Part shown: one piece after another, positions 47,892 to 60,300 of the stretch
Position numbering within the stretch: position 1 is the stretch's first letter
Layout of the letters: every line of letters starts with the position of its first letter
Position numbers and translations under genes: made by a program
Notes under the pieces: generated by a model
The model's database searches: none
The model's input: only the letters and a program-made list of their open reading frames with translations
Told to the model about the DNA's origin: nothing
Origin: Pithys albifrons albifrons
Taxonomy: Eukaryota; Chordata; Aves; Passeriformes; Thamnophilidae
NCBI RefSeq assembly: GCF_047495875.1
Contig: NC_092458.1
Coordinates: forward strand, 3,369,939-3,433,938
DNA: 64,000 nt
Direction of reading: 5' to 3'

Positions 47892-48985
47892 AGTGTTGTC
47901 ATAAACCCCTAATACTTTTCCTTATGCAGCAGCAATGCAAGTGTGCCTTGCATTCTCGATGATGTTTACAACAGGAAGATAAACATGGATACTGTCATTA
48001 TTATGGTACTGATCTATCTTTGAAAATGAATAGATGTTTGGAAGTGTTTTGTTTAGTCTTTTTGACATGTTTCAGAAATACACAGTTGTTTCTCTGAAGC
48101 AAAAATATAAAAATTTCATTAGTGGCTAGTAAACATTAACGTGCTTCAGGAAAAGCTAACAAACATGTTAGTTATATGAGAGATCATCTGCCAAATAGCT
48201 ATTCTGTATCTTTTTTTTTTTGGTTTTTAATGAATGGTTTGATGACTGAAGCATAAGATTGACATCTTATTTTCTGAAATTCAACTTCTCTAAAATTCCA
48301 ATTATCATTTAACTACAGCAACTATGGATATTTTATTTCATAAACATTTCCCACTGCTTTTCAGTTCCACAGCATTAACTTTTGCAGATATGTCCATTAT
48401 TCCAACCCACACATTTCGATTAAACTTAACTTTCAGTTTGTGAGTTTTCTCTCTTACTGCTTGTTTCACTTGCTTTAGATCTTGGGGGTTATCTGAACCA
48501 ATATGTTTATGTTCCTCTTCCTGATCAGAGCTGCTAATTCATATGTTATTTTTCAACTATTAGCTCTAAAAAATCTCAAGTGCTTAAGCAGTAAATAAAA
48601 CTGGTCATTATCTTTACCTGAAAGTGGTGGCTTCTTCACTGTGAGAAATGTGACAACAGCCTTGTGCAGAGAATGAGTGTGAGTGTAAGAAGTATCCTGA
48701 AGTGGGAGAGAACACATTCCCTGGTGCTCTCTTCAGGACATTTATAGGTCCCAGCCCTTGCTCCTTGGAGGGCCAAGCACCTCCCAGGCACAGGAAAAGC
48801 AGTTGCCAACACTGACACTCTCCTTTCCCTTGTAGATGTGGCCCTCTAGCAGCTTCTAACATCTATCTAATTAAGAATTAATAGTGAAAAGCAAGAATTA
48901 CTGATTTGATTGCAACATTTTATAAAAATGAAGTGACAGCAAAATATAGAAGACTAAATAAATTTTACAAGTATTTTAACCTGAA
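47892..48985. other. Unassigned non-coding sequence
   Basis: No recognised element. A GC-richer patch at about 48610-48860 holds overlapping 60-82 codon frames without recognisable similarity. Confidence 0.45.
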
Positions 48986-48990
48986 CATTC

Positions 48991-49615
48991 TGTCCTAGTT
49001 CAGCAGGAGGGACCAGCTAACCCTGTGTGGGGGTGATCAAAGCTGTGTATTCTACCCCCTCTATTCATTCCCCAAGGTCAATGGGCCATTAGCAGCAGCT
49101 GCCCAGGGAGCCATTATCACCCTCACACCCAGCCTGAGGGGGCGGAGCTGCTAAGGGGCCATCAACAGTTCAATACCCCCTGGCTCCCAGAGTTAATCAC
49201 CCATTGTGTGAGTCCCCGCCCAGGGGGAGGGACTGAGAGCTCCCTGAGGGTACATAAGTGGTGGGTAAGAAGACCTCGGGAACCTCTTGTCGGATCCAGA
49301 GCAGCAGCAGGACCTTGACAGGAGGAGATCCCCCCTCTCGCCCAGACCACAGCCCTCACCTGCACCAACAGGTTTTTTCCTTTTGCTCTGGACTTGGGAG
49401 AACCGCAGGGGTCTCAGCACAAGGGCAAACAAACCCCCTTGGGTTTGTGCCCCAGGACACTGGGTTATACTGCTGGGGTTTTGTGAGTTGAAAGCAATTT
49501 CCCTTGTGTGTGTCAGTGTTGTTATTGTAATATTGTTATTAAATTTTAGGTCTGACTTACAATCTCTCTCATGGTGAGTTCATTTCCCCTGCTGGTTCAC
49601 CTTTAAACCAGCACA
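48991..49615 (+). mobile_element. Solo LTR, family LTR-A, copy 4
   Basis: Starts TGTCCTAGTTCAGCAGG and ends TTTAAACCAGCACA. Perfect 5-bp target-site duplications CATTC at 48986-48990 and 49616-49620. The TATA-like TACATAAGTG is at about 49251-49260. It differs from the other copies by scattered substitutions and a short deletion in the TTTTCTTTTCC stretch. Same orientation as copy 3, about 1.3 kb away, but with its own duplication, so the two are separate insertions and not the ends of one provirus. Confidence 0.94.
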
Positions 49616-49620
49616 CATTC

Positions 49621-52600
49621 ACATTAGTTATCTGTGCATGAACATGAGTATCTATTCTGCAAGAATAATTTGAAAGAAAAACAACAAATTCAAAGTTTGC
49701 AGATAACAAGAAAAAATATATATCAGTATTTAATGTGCTTTAACATGTATTCATGACATGTTCATTTGTTTAAACAAAATGCTCTAACAGGGGTTCGTGC
49801 CTTTTTCTTTACTCTATAGTTGTTGAACTCTGCTGTCAAATTTTAGAAAACCTTACAGAAATGTAAACAGAAACAAACCCATTTCCTCTACACAATTCAT
49901 ACCTCCAAAGATTTTCTATATATCACTTAGTTTTCTGTACGCTGTGCAAAAGAATGTAGCTGCAGGCTTTTCTGTAAATCATTTTAAACTGAAAAATTTT
50001 CAAAACACAATGAAATATTTCCTTATGGTTGGGTTCCAAAATGTGTTCATTTTGAAATATGGTATATGTAATTATATTCAATTTATACAGCCATGAAAAA
50101 CATAATAAAATAATAAGGAAAAAACTTTTAAAATTATTAAAATAATTTATTGTTAAGGATTTGTATTTTTAAAAAGTTGAGTGCATGTGATTTTTGTATA
50201 TTGTGCCTGAGGCTCTTAAAGTGCTTTTTGGACATTAATGTTTTCTTACAACATTTCAATAGAGATAATAAATTATTTTCCTTCTTTTGTGACAGACCAA
50301 ACACTTCAAACGACAGAACCATTGCATAACTTTGTGATGAAAGATTTCTTCATCAAAAGAGAAGTTTTCTTTATATATATAAATTTTATTTTTTCACCTG
50401 GAAGGATGGCAATCTGGCCACTTTTGGGACTCTAGATTTGCATGAGGATATAACATAAATATAACTCCATGCCTCTGTTCGATTCTGTCTCTGTCCTCAT
50501 GTCTCTTTTAAAGGCATTTTACTGTCTATGAATATGAATAAAAATACATGTTGGCTTTTTTTTTCCTTTTTTTTTTCTTTAAGCAGAACTAGGAAACCAC
50601 CCTCATTATCATACAAGACTTTTCAGGATGGAACAACTGTGATGGGGGCTATTTCCTCATTGCTGTCTTTAAAATGTTATAAACAGCTTTCCTCCTTAAA
50701 TGATGAATCCTTAAAACATTTTATAAAACAGCATTATTATTTTATATTTTCTAGCTTTTAGCTGTAAGCACAGGGGGAAAACTTATCTCTGGGCTCTGAA
50801 AAATGATGGCAATTGACATTAATACATTGGCAAAGAATTTCAACCACATAGCAGATTATTACCATGGCAGATTACAACACTCACTGATGATCCTTAGTTT
50901 GATGATCTCAAGTCTGTAATATATATCTAAGATGAGAGGTAACAGATTGTTACAGGCAGATGGAAAAATGCAAGGGAAGATGAGGTGATGGAATGAAAGG
51001 CAGTAGTTTTCACATACTAGCAATCTATTTTCCAAATTTCATCATGGCATTGTAGTGAGAAAGGCTTTTAAGGAAGATTTTGAAGGAAAATGTTAACATA
51101 GGTTTATGAAAGCTCTCTCTATCAGCAAGAACACCACAAAAGAAAGCAGAAAATTCTTCCTTAATAACTTGCCCTGTAGAAGTGGAGCACTTGGCTGACA
51201 GAAGATCTGAAGTAGGGCAAATGTGAACTAGCCTACAAGTGTAGATGGAGACAGCTAGCCTTGGATAAGCATGGAGACTAAGTCTTGCAAAAGAAATCAA
51301 AAGGAAAGAACAGCTCCATCTCATATCAGTCCCACCATTTTCCATACTGTTTTACATATTCAGGCAGATGCAGATTTGCTTTGCTCATTGCCTTCACTAG
51401 CCAGATGATACCCTAAACTGAATTGAAAGTCAACATACATCAGCTTACTCACTCACTCTGCCAAGGGTGGCTGCATTTCTGGCTAAGCTGACATTCAAGT
51501 AAGGATTGTTGCCATCCATTTGGAGGGTGGAGGGGGTGGCATTATGCTTCTTTTGAAAAGACCTTTATATGTATCACAAAAATCCTGACTATCTAATGTC
51601 CAGACTACATTGTGTTTGGTATTTGACATGCCTTGCAAAATAATTGGCTACTACCTAATACCAGTACTCAATAAAAATCATATCTATTATTTCCCCCCTC
51701 CAATGGCATGTAATAACAATGTAATTGTCACCACTTGTCAGAGAGGTGTAGGGTTTGACTTAAAGGTAGAAACATGGACCACTGTAGGTGAATCATTACT
51801 ACTTCTTGGAAGGTAGCAAGGTGTTTCCTTAGCTCCCTGCAGGCTCACCAGTTTGATATAAATGCAGGAGAGGAACCATCTGCCAAAAGGTAACTAGGAG
51901 GTTCCATAGAATATACTGTATGTCCTACTTGACAGCTGAAAGAGAGTTTAGTTTTCCTTTTCAGAACACTAATACACTTTGTACCTGTTTCTCTTTTTCA
52001 CTGTTTTTCATTTAATTCTTCAAGCTGCTTGGTTTAACAAACTGGAAAATGTTATTTTGAGTTCTCAGAGGTCACTGCAATGGGAATGGAAGAAATTGGG
52101 CAACCTGAGAACCAGTGAAAGACCACTTATGTGTTGGAAGCAGAGAAGAAGGTGTTTTGACTCATAAGCATTGTGCTACAGCAGCAGATGCTTCCATGAA
52201 GCTACCAATAAAAGAAGACCAGGTTAGATGAAGCTGTAGAGGGTTATAGAGATAGGATGAGATGAATAAGTGCAGAGTTGTAAAGGGAGCAACCACATTA
52301 AACCGTAAAGATGACATACAAGTAATTAGACAGCTTAAAATGTTTAATCAGTTGTGTTCATGAAAAAACAACAACAAAAACCAACAACACCCCCCCACCC
52401 CCCATCGAGAAACACAACTTTCAGGTTTAAACATGTATACACACAGAAAGATACAACCAAAGACAGCATGTGAAAATACAGAGTTTATGATGGTACAGAG
52501 TTTTCACAATATTTGTTGCCTATTTGACTTAGCAGTAAGAGGGAGAATAAAGATGCCTGGTCAACAGCACAAAGTTTATGCATATCCCTTTTCAAATACT

Positions 52601-53976
52601 GAGTAGTTAGTTTAATGTAATTACAAAGTACATATTTGGTAGAAAGATCAGTAGAATCAACTTACAGAAGAACACATGATGCAAAGTTTAAATAAATGTA
52701 TAATTTATGATTATCACTGCCACCGAAATCCTTATTGACATTGGCACTTATTATGTGACTTAAATGAATTCTACTATAAGGCCAAGGCTATATATGGTTA
52801 ATACTAAGCATTTATGATACTACTAATATTTAAAAGATCTCAGCAACACAAATGTTTAACTAACTTGCAAGTTTGCTTGCTTTTCTTGGAAGCTCTATTA
52901 GATGTTAGTGAAAACACACGCCTAATCCATTACCTCACACTATGGTACTCTGACTAATTCAGAAAACATAAAAATGGTCTGTGCTTTTTTTGCATCTAGC
53001 TCCTCTTGTGTCTTCAAACAATGGAATTGTTATTGCACTCCAGAGAGTCATGGATGTTAGGAAATACTCTTGTTTTTGTTTATAGAACTTTTAGTCAGAA
53101 AACTTTTACTGAATTGAAGATTTTACAATTTTAGTTAAGAAAATTTGTGTTCTGAAAGGAAAAGAGCATGCTTTGTTACTGTGATTGTCCTTTGAATAAT
53201 AAATCTGGAATCCTTGAATTCTTTAAAATGTCAAATTTGAATATTTAAGAGCCTGAAGGAGTCTATTACTGCCTTGCTGAGCAAATGAAGGCCTCGTAAA
53301 CGTGAGCTTAGATTGCCCATGTTTCAAGTGAGAACAGATTCTTCTTATGTTTGGAGTGTTTAAGCAAATTACATACACCATCTTGCATGAATACTAATAG
53401 GAAAAATGTATGAAATGCCAAAATTGAAATTTGCAGGTGGAACTCCAGAAATTGTATGAGTTCAAAGGTGCAATTTGTGTGAACAGCTTGTTCCTGCTGC
53501 TAAACTGAGTTTGTCAATCACTTCCACAGACTTGTAGTAAGAACGGTGAATCAATTTAAGTTTTATTCTCTATTCCTCCACACGAGAATACTTCCACTGC
53601 CTTTTCTAGCATTTCAAAGCTGACATCAGTCATTATTGATAAAAGATGCTCTACTGGATTCTTATATGTGTCTTATTTTCTACCCTTTTCCACCCTGTGC
53701 TACTTATCTCCCTTTCACAGTACGAGACTGGTGCAAGCACTTGTAAGAGAAGTGAATTTAACTTGAAGTAGGCCCTTCTACTATAAAGGGATGTTAAACC
53801 TTGCTATAAGGCTTACCTATGGGCAGCTACACTGTTAAAGGGCACTAATCTCTTTACACTGACTGTAACACTGCTTTTTTATAGACATACTGCCCAACTG
53901 ACATCCAGGGCCAAATTTTAGCCCACAGTTTCCTAGATTTACTTTCTCATTGGCAATTTGCTTAATTTTTCCTTCA
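49621..53976. other. Unassigned non-coding sequence
   Basis: AT-rich, no recognised element. A C-run lies at about 52388-52404. A 106-codon minus frame at 51025-51345 has no recognisable domain. Confidence 0.5.
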
Positions 53977-53980
53977 CGAG

Positions 53981-54561
53981 TGATGCCAAAGGGGTTTCTG
54001 TTCTGATTTTCACATTTTGTAGATTTTAGGAACACAGTAGTTGTGGATTTTTAGAGGGTTAATATTTCTAACAGTTTAAGTTTAATTCCTTTCTATCACT
54101 ACCCCTGTCCCAGAACAGGGAGCTCAAATTCCTTTAGTTAATTAATCTTCTTTAGACTCCTTTCCAAGGTAAAGAGCTGAAGGATATCAGAAGGCCCACA
54201 GAATGAAACATAAACACAGGTCAGAGTGACCCAAAAGCCTGAACTGGATGAACTCCAAGAGACCTTTGTGTGCCTGAAGAAGAAGAGCTGATGAAGACAG
54301 AGGGTCTTGACGACCCCAGACCCAATTCAAGGGGTTGGACCAGGGGTGGGACTGGGGCTGGACTGAGAAATGTGTAAAGCAATGATTGGAGGGATCTTAT
54401 TATAAAAGCCATGGAAACAAGAACTGAGACACATGCATGTCATCCTGTATTCCTGTGGGCTGTAGGCCCTGTGATATTAAAGGACCTTTACTTTTTATCT
54501 TACCCTACACTAACATGGCTCGAAGTCCTGGTTTTGAGGGGAAGGGTCATTCACGGCATCA
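53981..54561 (+). mobile_element. Solo LTR, family LTR-B, copy 2
   Basis: Starts TGATGCCAAAGGGG and ends TCACGGCATCA, giving perfect TGATGCC/GGCATCA inverted ends. Perfect 4-bp target-site duplications CGAG at 53977-53980 and 54562-54565. TATA box TTATAAAAGCC at about 54399-54410; ATTAAA at 54476-54481. Nearly identical in sequence and orientation to the copy at 23172-23751, but with different flanks, so an independent insertion. Confidence 0.93.
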
Positions 54562-54565
54562 CGAG

Positions 54566-55023
54566 GCCAGCTGAAGAAGAAGGCATGGTGTCTGCACAGC
54601 CTATTGGGTGAATGTAGCCCCACACAGAGAGTGATTAACTCGGGTTACACTCCATCATTCCACATCACCATGAGGTTTGTACAGAGTGGATAGGTATCAT
54701 GGAAAGGAACAGGACTTCAGATTATTAACATGAAATAGGTAAATACATCTCACACATTACCTAAATAAGCAGAGGAGAGAAACAGATATTGTCAGAGATG
54801 GATGGAGAGTAAGAAATTAATCAAAATGATCTGTTCTAACTTTGGAATGTTTTGGCTCACAAGGAAGGTGAAGCACCTAAGAGCTGCACAGAGGAGGGAA
54901 GAACAGATACCCAAAAATCTCCCTGTGCTTTGAAAAAACATCCCGTAGTGCATCCATGGGTGAGAGGGATGGGTGAAAAGGTCATATACAAAGTACTTTA
55001 AAAGAGCTTTAGGCTTTTCTTAT
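54566..55023. other. Unassigned non-coding sequence
   Basis: No recognised element or gene. Confidence 0.5.
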
Positions 55024-55855
55024 AATCATAGAATAGAATCATAGAATCATAGAATCGATTGGGTTGGAAAAGACCTCCAAGATCATCGAGTCCAACCCTT
55101 GGTCCAACTCCAGTCCATTTACCAGATCATGGCACTCAGTGCCACGTCCAATCTGCATTTAAAAATATCCAGGGATGGTGAATCCACCACCTCTCTGGGC
55201 AGCCCATTCCAATGCCTGATTACTCTCTCTGGAAAGAATTTTTTTCTGATATCCAACTTAAATTTCCCCTGGCAGAGCTTGAGCCCATCGTGCCCCCTTG
55301 TCCTATTGCTGAGTGCCTGGGAGAAGAGACCAGCCGCCACCTGGCTAGAACTTCCCTTCAGGTAGTTCTAGACAGTGATGAGGTCACCTCTGAGCCTCCT
55401 CTTCTCCAGCCTAAACAACCCCAGCTCCCTCAGCCTCTCCCCATAGGGCTTGTGCTCCAGTCCCTTCACCGGCCTTGTTGCTCTTCTCTGGACTCACTCC
55501 AGCATCTCAATATCCTTTCTGAACTGAGGGGCCCAGAACTGAACACAGTACTCACGGTGTGGCTTCACCAATGCAGAGTACAGGGGAAGGATCACTGCCC
55601 TGGGCCTGCTGGCCACGCTATTTTTGATACAGGACAGGATCCCATTGGCCTTCTTGGCCACCTGGGCACACTGTTGGCTCATGTTGAGCTTCCTGTCAAT
55701 TAGTACTCCAAGGTCCCTTTCTGCCTGGCTGCTCTCCAGCCACTCAGTGCCCAGCCTGGAGCGCTGCAGGGGGTTGTTGTGGCCAAAGTGCAGTACGTTA
55801 CTGACCAAGAACAAACTGTGCTCTGTCATCTTCCCTAAGGACCAGACTCTAATCT
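55024..55855 (-). mobile_element. CR1 LINE fragment with reverse transcriptase C-terminus
   Basis: The longest CR1 piece here. On the plus strand it begins with repeated AATCATAGAAT units (the inverted CR1 end), then GGAAAAGACCTCCAAGATCA. On the minus strand, a frame at 55494-55997 carries the end of the CR1 reverse transcriptase, including [34 protein letters not shown] and [11 protein letters not shown] second minus-strand frame at 55119-55340 carries the last part, with [20 protein letters not shown]. The two are not continuous, so the coding region is broken. No N-terminal part is present. It is comparatively well preserved beside the other CR1 pieces. Confidence 0.92.
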
Positions 55856-56329
55856 GTGACGTGAATATGTACAGTATGTAAAGAAGGTAGTAGTTAAGGA
55901 GCCAGGACTTGTGGGCTGTTTTTTCTGCTGTGCTGATGTTTCTGACTTTTTCTGAACTGTGAAAAAAGAGATAACCACTCTTGCAGTGACAGCACATCCA
56001 ATAAAACTCTTTATATAAAGCTTAATTGCTGAAATGCTAAACAACAATGAAGTTTTACCTCAAAGTTTAAAAACACCAAAACACTTTAAATTACAGTATT
56101 TTTCAGATGTCAAAATGTCATGTTCTCAGTGGTAAAACTATGTTATAATCTATCAGGTGTAAATTAAGAATAAATACATTTATTGATTACTGACATTTAT
56201 AAACCAAAATCCCATGAAAGAAAGTTTCAGTCTCTAATTAATAAGTAGGATTAAATATGAAAGCAAAACTGTGCTATCAGAATAAGAAGTAGGGATTTTT
56301 CTTTTGTCAAGGCAACATGACTTAAGATA
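55856..56329. other. Unassigned non-coding sequence
   Basis: AT-rich spacer between two CR1 fragments of opposite orientation. Confidence 0.5.
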
Positions 56330-56908
56330 CACAAAAGTGCTGGGGAAGGTCACAGAGCATCTTATCTTGAGTGCGATCCCATGGTGCATGTGGGACCATG
56401 TGACCAGACACAGCCAGCCTAGGTTTATAAAGGGCAGGCCCTGTTTGACCAGCCTGACCTTCTTCCATGACAAGGTGACACATTTAGTGGATGTGGGAAA
56501 GGCTGTGAATGTTGTCTACCTGGACTTCAGTGAATCCTTTGACACAATCTGCCACAGAATTCTCCTGGAGAAAGTGGCTTCTCAAGGTATGGACAGTTGT
56601 ACTTTTTGCTGGGTAAAACCTGTGTAGAGGGCTGGGCCTAGAGTGTGGTGAGGAAAGGAGTTACATCCAGCTGGCAGTCGGCCACCAGTGGTGTTCCCCA
56701 GGGCTCAGTCTTGGGGCCAGTTATCAATGACCTGGACAAGGGGATTGAGGGCACCCCCAATCACTTTACAGACAACACCATCTTGGTCAGGAATGTTGAT
56801 CTGTGGAGGATAGGAGGGCTTCAAAGAAGGATCTGCACAGGTTGGATCAATGGGCTTAGGCCAATTATATGAGGTTCAACAAGAACAAGTGCTGGGTCCC
56901 GCAGGAGG
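56330..56908 (+). mobile_element. CR1 LINE fragment, reverse transcriptase core, degraded
   Basis: Plus-strand frames keep reverse transcriptase palm motifs: VVYLDFSESFDTICH (the block holding the first catalytic Asp) and SGVPQGSVLGPVINDLDKGI (the PQGS block). The region of the active-site pair reads FTDNT where CR1 has F/Y-A-D-D, so it is inactive. A stop separates the two blocks. The next segment ends about 5 bp before an LTR begins. This fragment is upstream coding sequence and does not overlap the CR1 piece at 55024-55855, which is in the other orientation. They could come from one rearranged copy or from two insertions. Confidence 0.85.
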
Positions 56909-56912
56909 AGTC

Positions 56913-57396
56913 TGTTGTGATCCAAGTGCATCACCACTGCACCCAACGGGACAGATCTGGGGTGGCTCCATGCCCAGATGACCCTGCACACGGCAGCCAC
57001 GTGGCTTGCCTGGTCAGTGCCATCTTGCTCCGCCCACACAGCCAGACCCACTCCTTTCCTAATCCTATTGGTTATCGCACCCATCTATCCCCAATCCCTG
57101 GTTTTCTCTTGGTTTTTATCCTCCATTTCCCCTATTGGCCAGCCGAGGCACCTAAGCCATTCCCCTTCCGGAGCTCTTATCCAATACTTTCCAAGTTCCA
57201 GCCCCTTCCCCCCAGAGACCCAATAAAAGCCTCGTGCATATCGCAATAAACTGTTTTTGCCTCTTGCCTCTGGACTGCAAACATCTGTGTCTCAGCTCTC
57301 CCCACCTCTGGAGGACAGATGGGAACCGTCTGCCTTCCCCAAAGCATTGCATACAAATGGGGTCAGGGAGGGCAGGTATTTTACCTCATCATAACA
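56913..57396 (+). mobile_element. Probable solo LTR, CCAAT-rich family
   Basis: Starts TGTTGTGATCC and ends ATCATAACA, inverted ends with one mismatch. It contains ATTGGTTATCGC and CTATTGGCCAGCC (CCAAT-type elements), CCAATAAAAGCC at about 57229-57240 as a possible TATA, and a further AATAAA at 57245-57250 as a possible polyadenylation signal. The flanks (GGAGTC and GAATGC) do not form a duplication, so one side may be rearranged. It abuts the degraded CR1 and resembles the GC-rich block at 13240-13800. The 126-codon frame inside has no viral domain. Confidence 0.75.
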
Positions 57397-60300
57397 GAAT
57401 GCATAGGAAAAAAAGCCCAAATGATCAACAACCCAGTGAGAAACTCAACTGTTTATTATGGGAAAGAATTTTCAAGTGTGTACTCATCTTTTTTTTAAAT
57501 TTGGATGTTAGTATGTACAACATTACTGAGCTTCTGTTGAGTCAACTTGCAAACATTTTTATACAGTTTTTGTTTTTGTTTGAATTATCCTGAACAGGAA
57601 AAGCTCATAATAGCCTCTGCTGACAGGTAGATGAAGGTATTCCTACATGTGCTTGGTGCTGACTCCTGTCCCATTTGCCCTTTAGCAACATCACACTCGA
57701 CATTTTCTATTGCCTGTTCACCCCAGGATTGCACAGGCTAGTACTCACAATGTCTTTTCAGTGACCAAAGACTATGGATTACTGAAGATACAGTCCTCAG
57801 AAGCACCTTTGTGCATGTTACACAACAAGATAAGGCTGCCTCTCCCCTGGGCTAGCTGAGGAGACTTTATGTTGCCTCCTGGACCTGAAAAATGCGTGGC
57901 TTTTAGACAGATTTCCCAAGAGGAACACCTTAAAAGCAGCTTTTCCTGAGCTTCCTGCCAAAAAAAAGTCAAGGATAACCTAGAAATGTGAGAGCTGCCT
58001 GTTGGGATTTCAGTGAGTTGCTTGTAAATCACGAAGTTCCAGCTTCTTGGCATAGTTGTCCAGGGCCTCATGCAAGAGCTTCCAAACCTGGGCCTTAGTG
58101 CAGGCTGGCCAGTACAGGGTAGAGCCTGGTGTATGCAACAACCAAAAGAGCCTCATCATCCACTCAGTAATTTTTAAGTCCTTTTTAATTTGTTTATGGA
58201 CAGTCTGAGGGTACACACATATGATCACTAAGGTACAAGCCCATGTCTATAATTTAGGTGTGCTAAGGGTAGTGATGCTTTATGACTTACGTACCCTCCC
58301 AAATGCCCACTACCACCACCACTACTGATGATAGCAACACTATTTATTATTCAACATCCTGCAAAAGGGTAGGTCAGGAAATGAATATGTACGCTGTGAC
58401 CAATGCCATGTCTGTCTCATCCTTAGTGACCTTAAGAGATAAAAATGACCCAGGAGAAAAATTCTGGTTCAGGTTATTGCGCTCTACCCAAATCATTTAA
58501 GGACCCAGGATCAACTCCTTTGTGTAGCAGCACCAGGATTTTGCTGAGGAGCAGCTTTATTGCAGCAACAGGGAAAGAACAATTCTAGCTTCTGTGATCC
58601 CAGCTCTTGATAGGGTGGGAATGAAAGAGTTAAGGCTCTAGACATAGAGAAAGCAAGGAGGCTCAGAACAAGGCTAGCCTGCATGAGATGCAAGCTGATA
58701 GGGTCACAAACCTGCTTTAGCAATGAGCAAGTCTGGAGTCTTTCAGCTAATTCAAATTTAAAACCTCCATACTACCACTCTGTTGACAGATTGCTTGTCA
58801 CCGGTTTAACAGTTTTCTGAGACAAACCATAAAACAAATAATAAAAGAAAAGCTTCAGAAACAGCCATATAGTCAAAGAAACTAATAGGAGAAGAAATAG
58901 AAAAAGAAAAGAAATCTCTTCAGATGATGAGAAAGCACAGTATAAACAACATGGTGGAAGCATTCACCCCACCCCCTCACTGTTACTGTGTAGCTCGTAT
59001 AAACAGCAAAGTATTCATGGAAGTCAGTAGCTACTCACCTGACAGAAACACTAAAAGATGCCAAGGGGGAAAGGCAGAAATATTAAATACTTTTGAAGGA
59101 AAAATGGACCACAATGCAGTTGTTGATTCCATTAATTTACAACATGAAGTTGGTGAAGACTTTGAAAGCACATATCCTCAATAAAAATAGAAATACATTA
59201 TTATAGTATTGACTACTGAATTATGATGTGTTGACCCTTCTGGAGTGACAAGTTATAGCTCTTATTTATGAGTGGATGTGTTGGACTTCTCTCCCACAGG
59301 ACATTAACACATAACACTACAGTCAGATCATCTGGTTCTTTACAAAGCAGGTGGATGTGATGGAGCAGATGGAAGCTATTTGCTGATATAAGGGAAACAT
59401 TGACATGCTGTTCAATGAGAATACCAGCAGGTAGGCTTTCATGGATAGATCTGGAGGGGTTGGACAAAATGCCTCCATTACTCCAGCATGCACAGATGTC
59501 AGCATTGGCATGCTGCTCATTGAACTGAGCAGACATCACAACAAACTGGGTTAGCCATGTTTATCCATATGGATAGCAACCTGAGCTAAGCAAGAGAAAC
59601 AATCAGATTAAGGCATGTCTACAAGGAATTCTTGGAAGTTGGAAGCTCTAAGGTTTTATTTAACATTAAAATCAAGAATCTCATATAAAAGAGTTACCTT
59701 TGCTGCACTAGCAGCTGGAAAAAGTACTTTATATCCCCATAATTTGAGACATAGGAATCAGAAAATCCCTTATCTTTTCTGCTATAAGGGAAGGAATTTT
59801 GTCAACGCATCTGGAGAAGCACTGTTTCAAATGCTGAGGCCAAAAGTGAATAGAAGTTTTTATTTCCATTGGGAGGCAGTATGCCCACAGCATCTCTAAC
59901 GTCTTTCGATGCTGCGTGTGCAATAGAGCTTCATGTCCAAAGTTTTCCCAGCATCAGCATGATAAGGGAGTTTTCTATCTCCTTTTGACTTAGATTTTCA
60001 TTCTGCCTAAAGAAGAATATAGCATCTTTCACATAGTGTGAATCAACAGAGAGAAATTCATTGTCCTCTACACTTTTTTTTGTCCTTAGAGCATGTTTTA
60101 TGAACTCATTCCTCATCCTAAGAAAACCATGAAAGATCATAGAAAATACAGAATATGGAAAAACTATCTCGTAGTTGTTCTACCAACAGATATGCACAGG
60201 AACCAACAAAAGCTATGTGTTAAATGGAAATGAATGTATAAATATTTAATTAAAGCTTATTTTCTAACTGCACTTTTAAAAAACCATTTTACTGTCAGAG

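Noticed and set aside
47062..49615. A provirus with LTRs at 47062 and 48991
   Set aside because: Each LTR has its own 5-bp duplication, and the 1.3 kb between holds no gag, pol or env sequence and includes an unrelated SINE insertion.
57770..60140. Processed pseudogene suggested by several 65-108 codon frames
   Set aside because: The frames lie on both strands and do not join into one protein; no poly-A tract or target-site duplication was found. Left open, not called.
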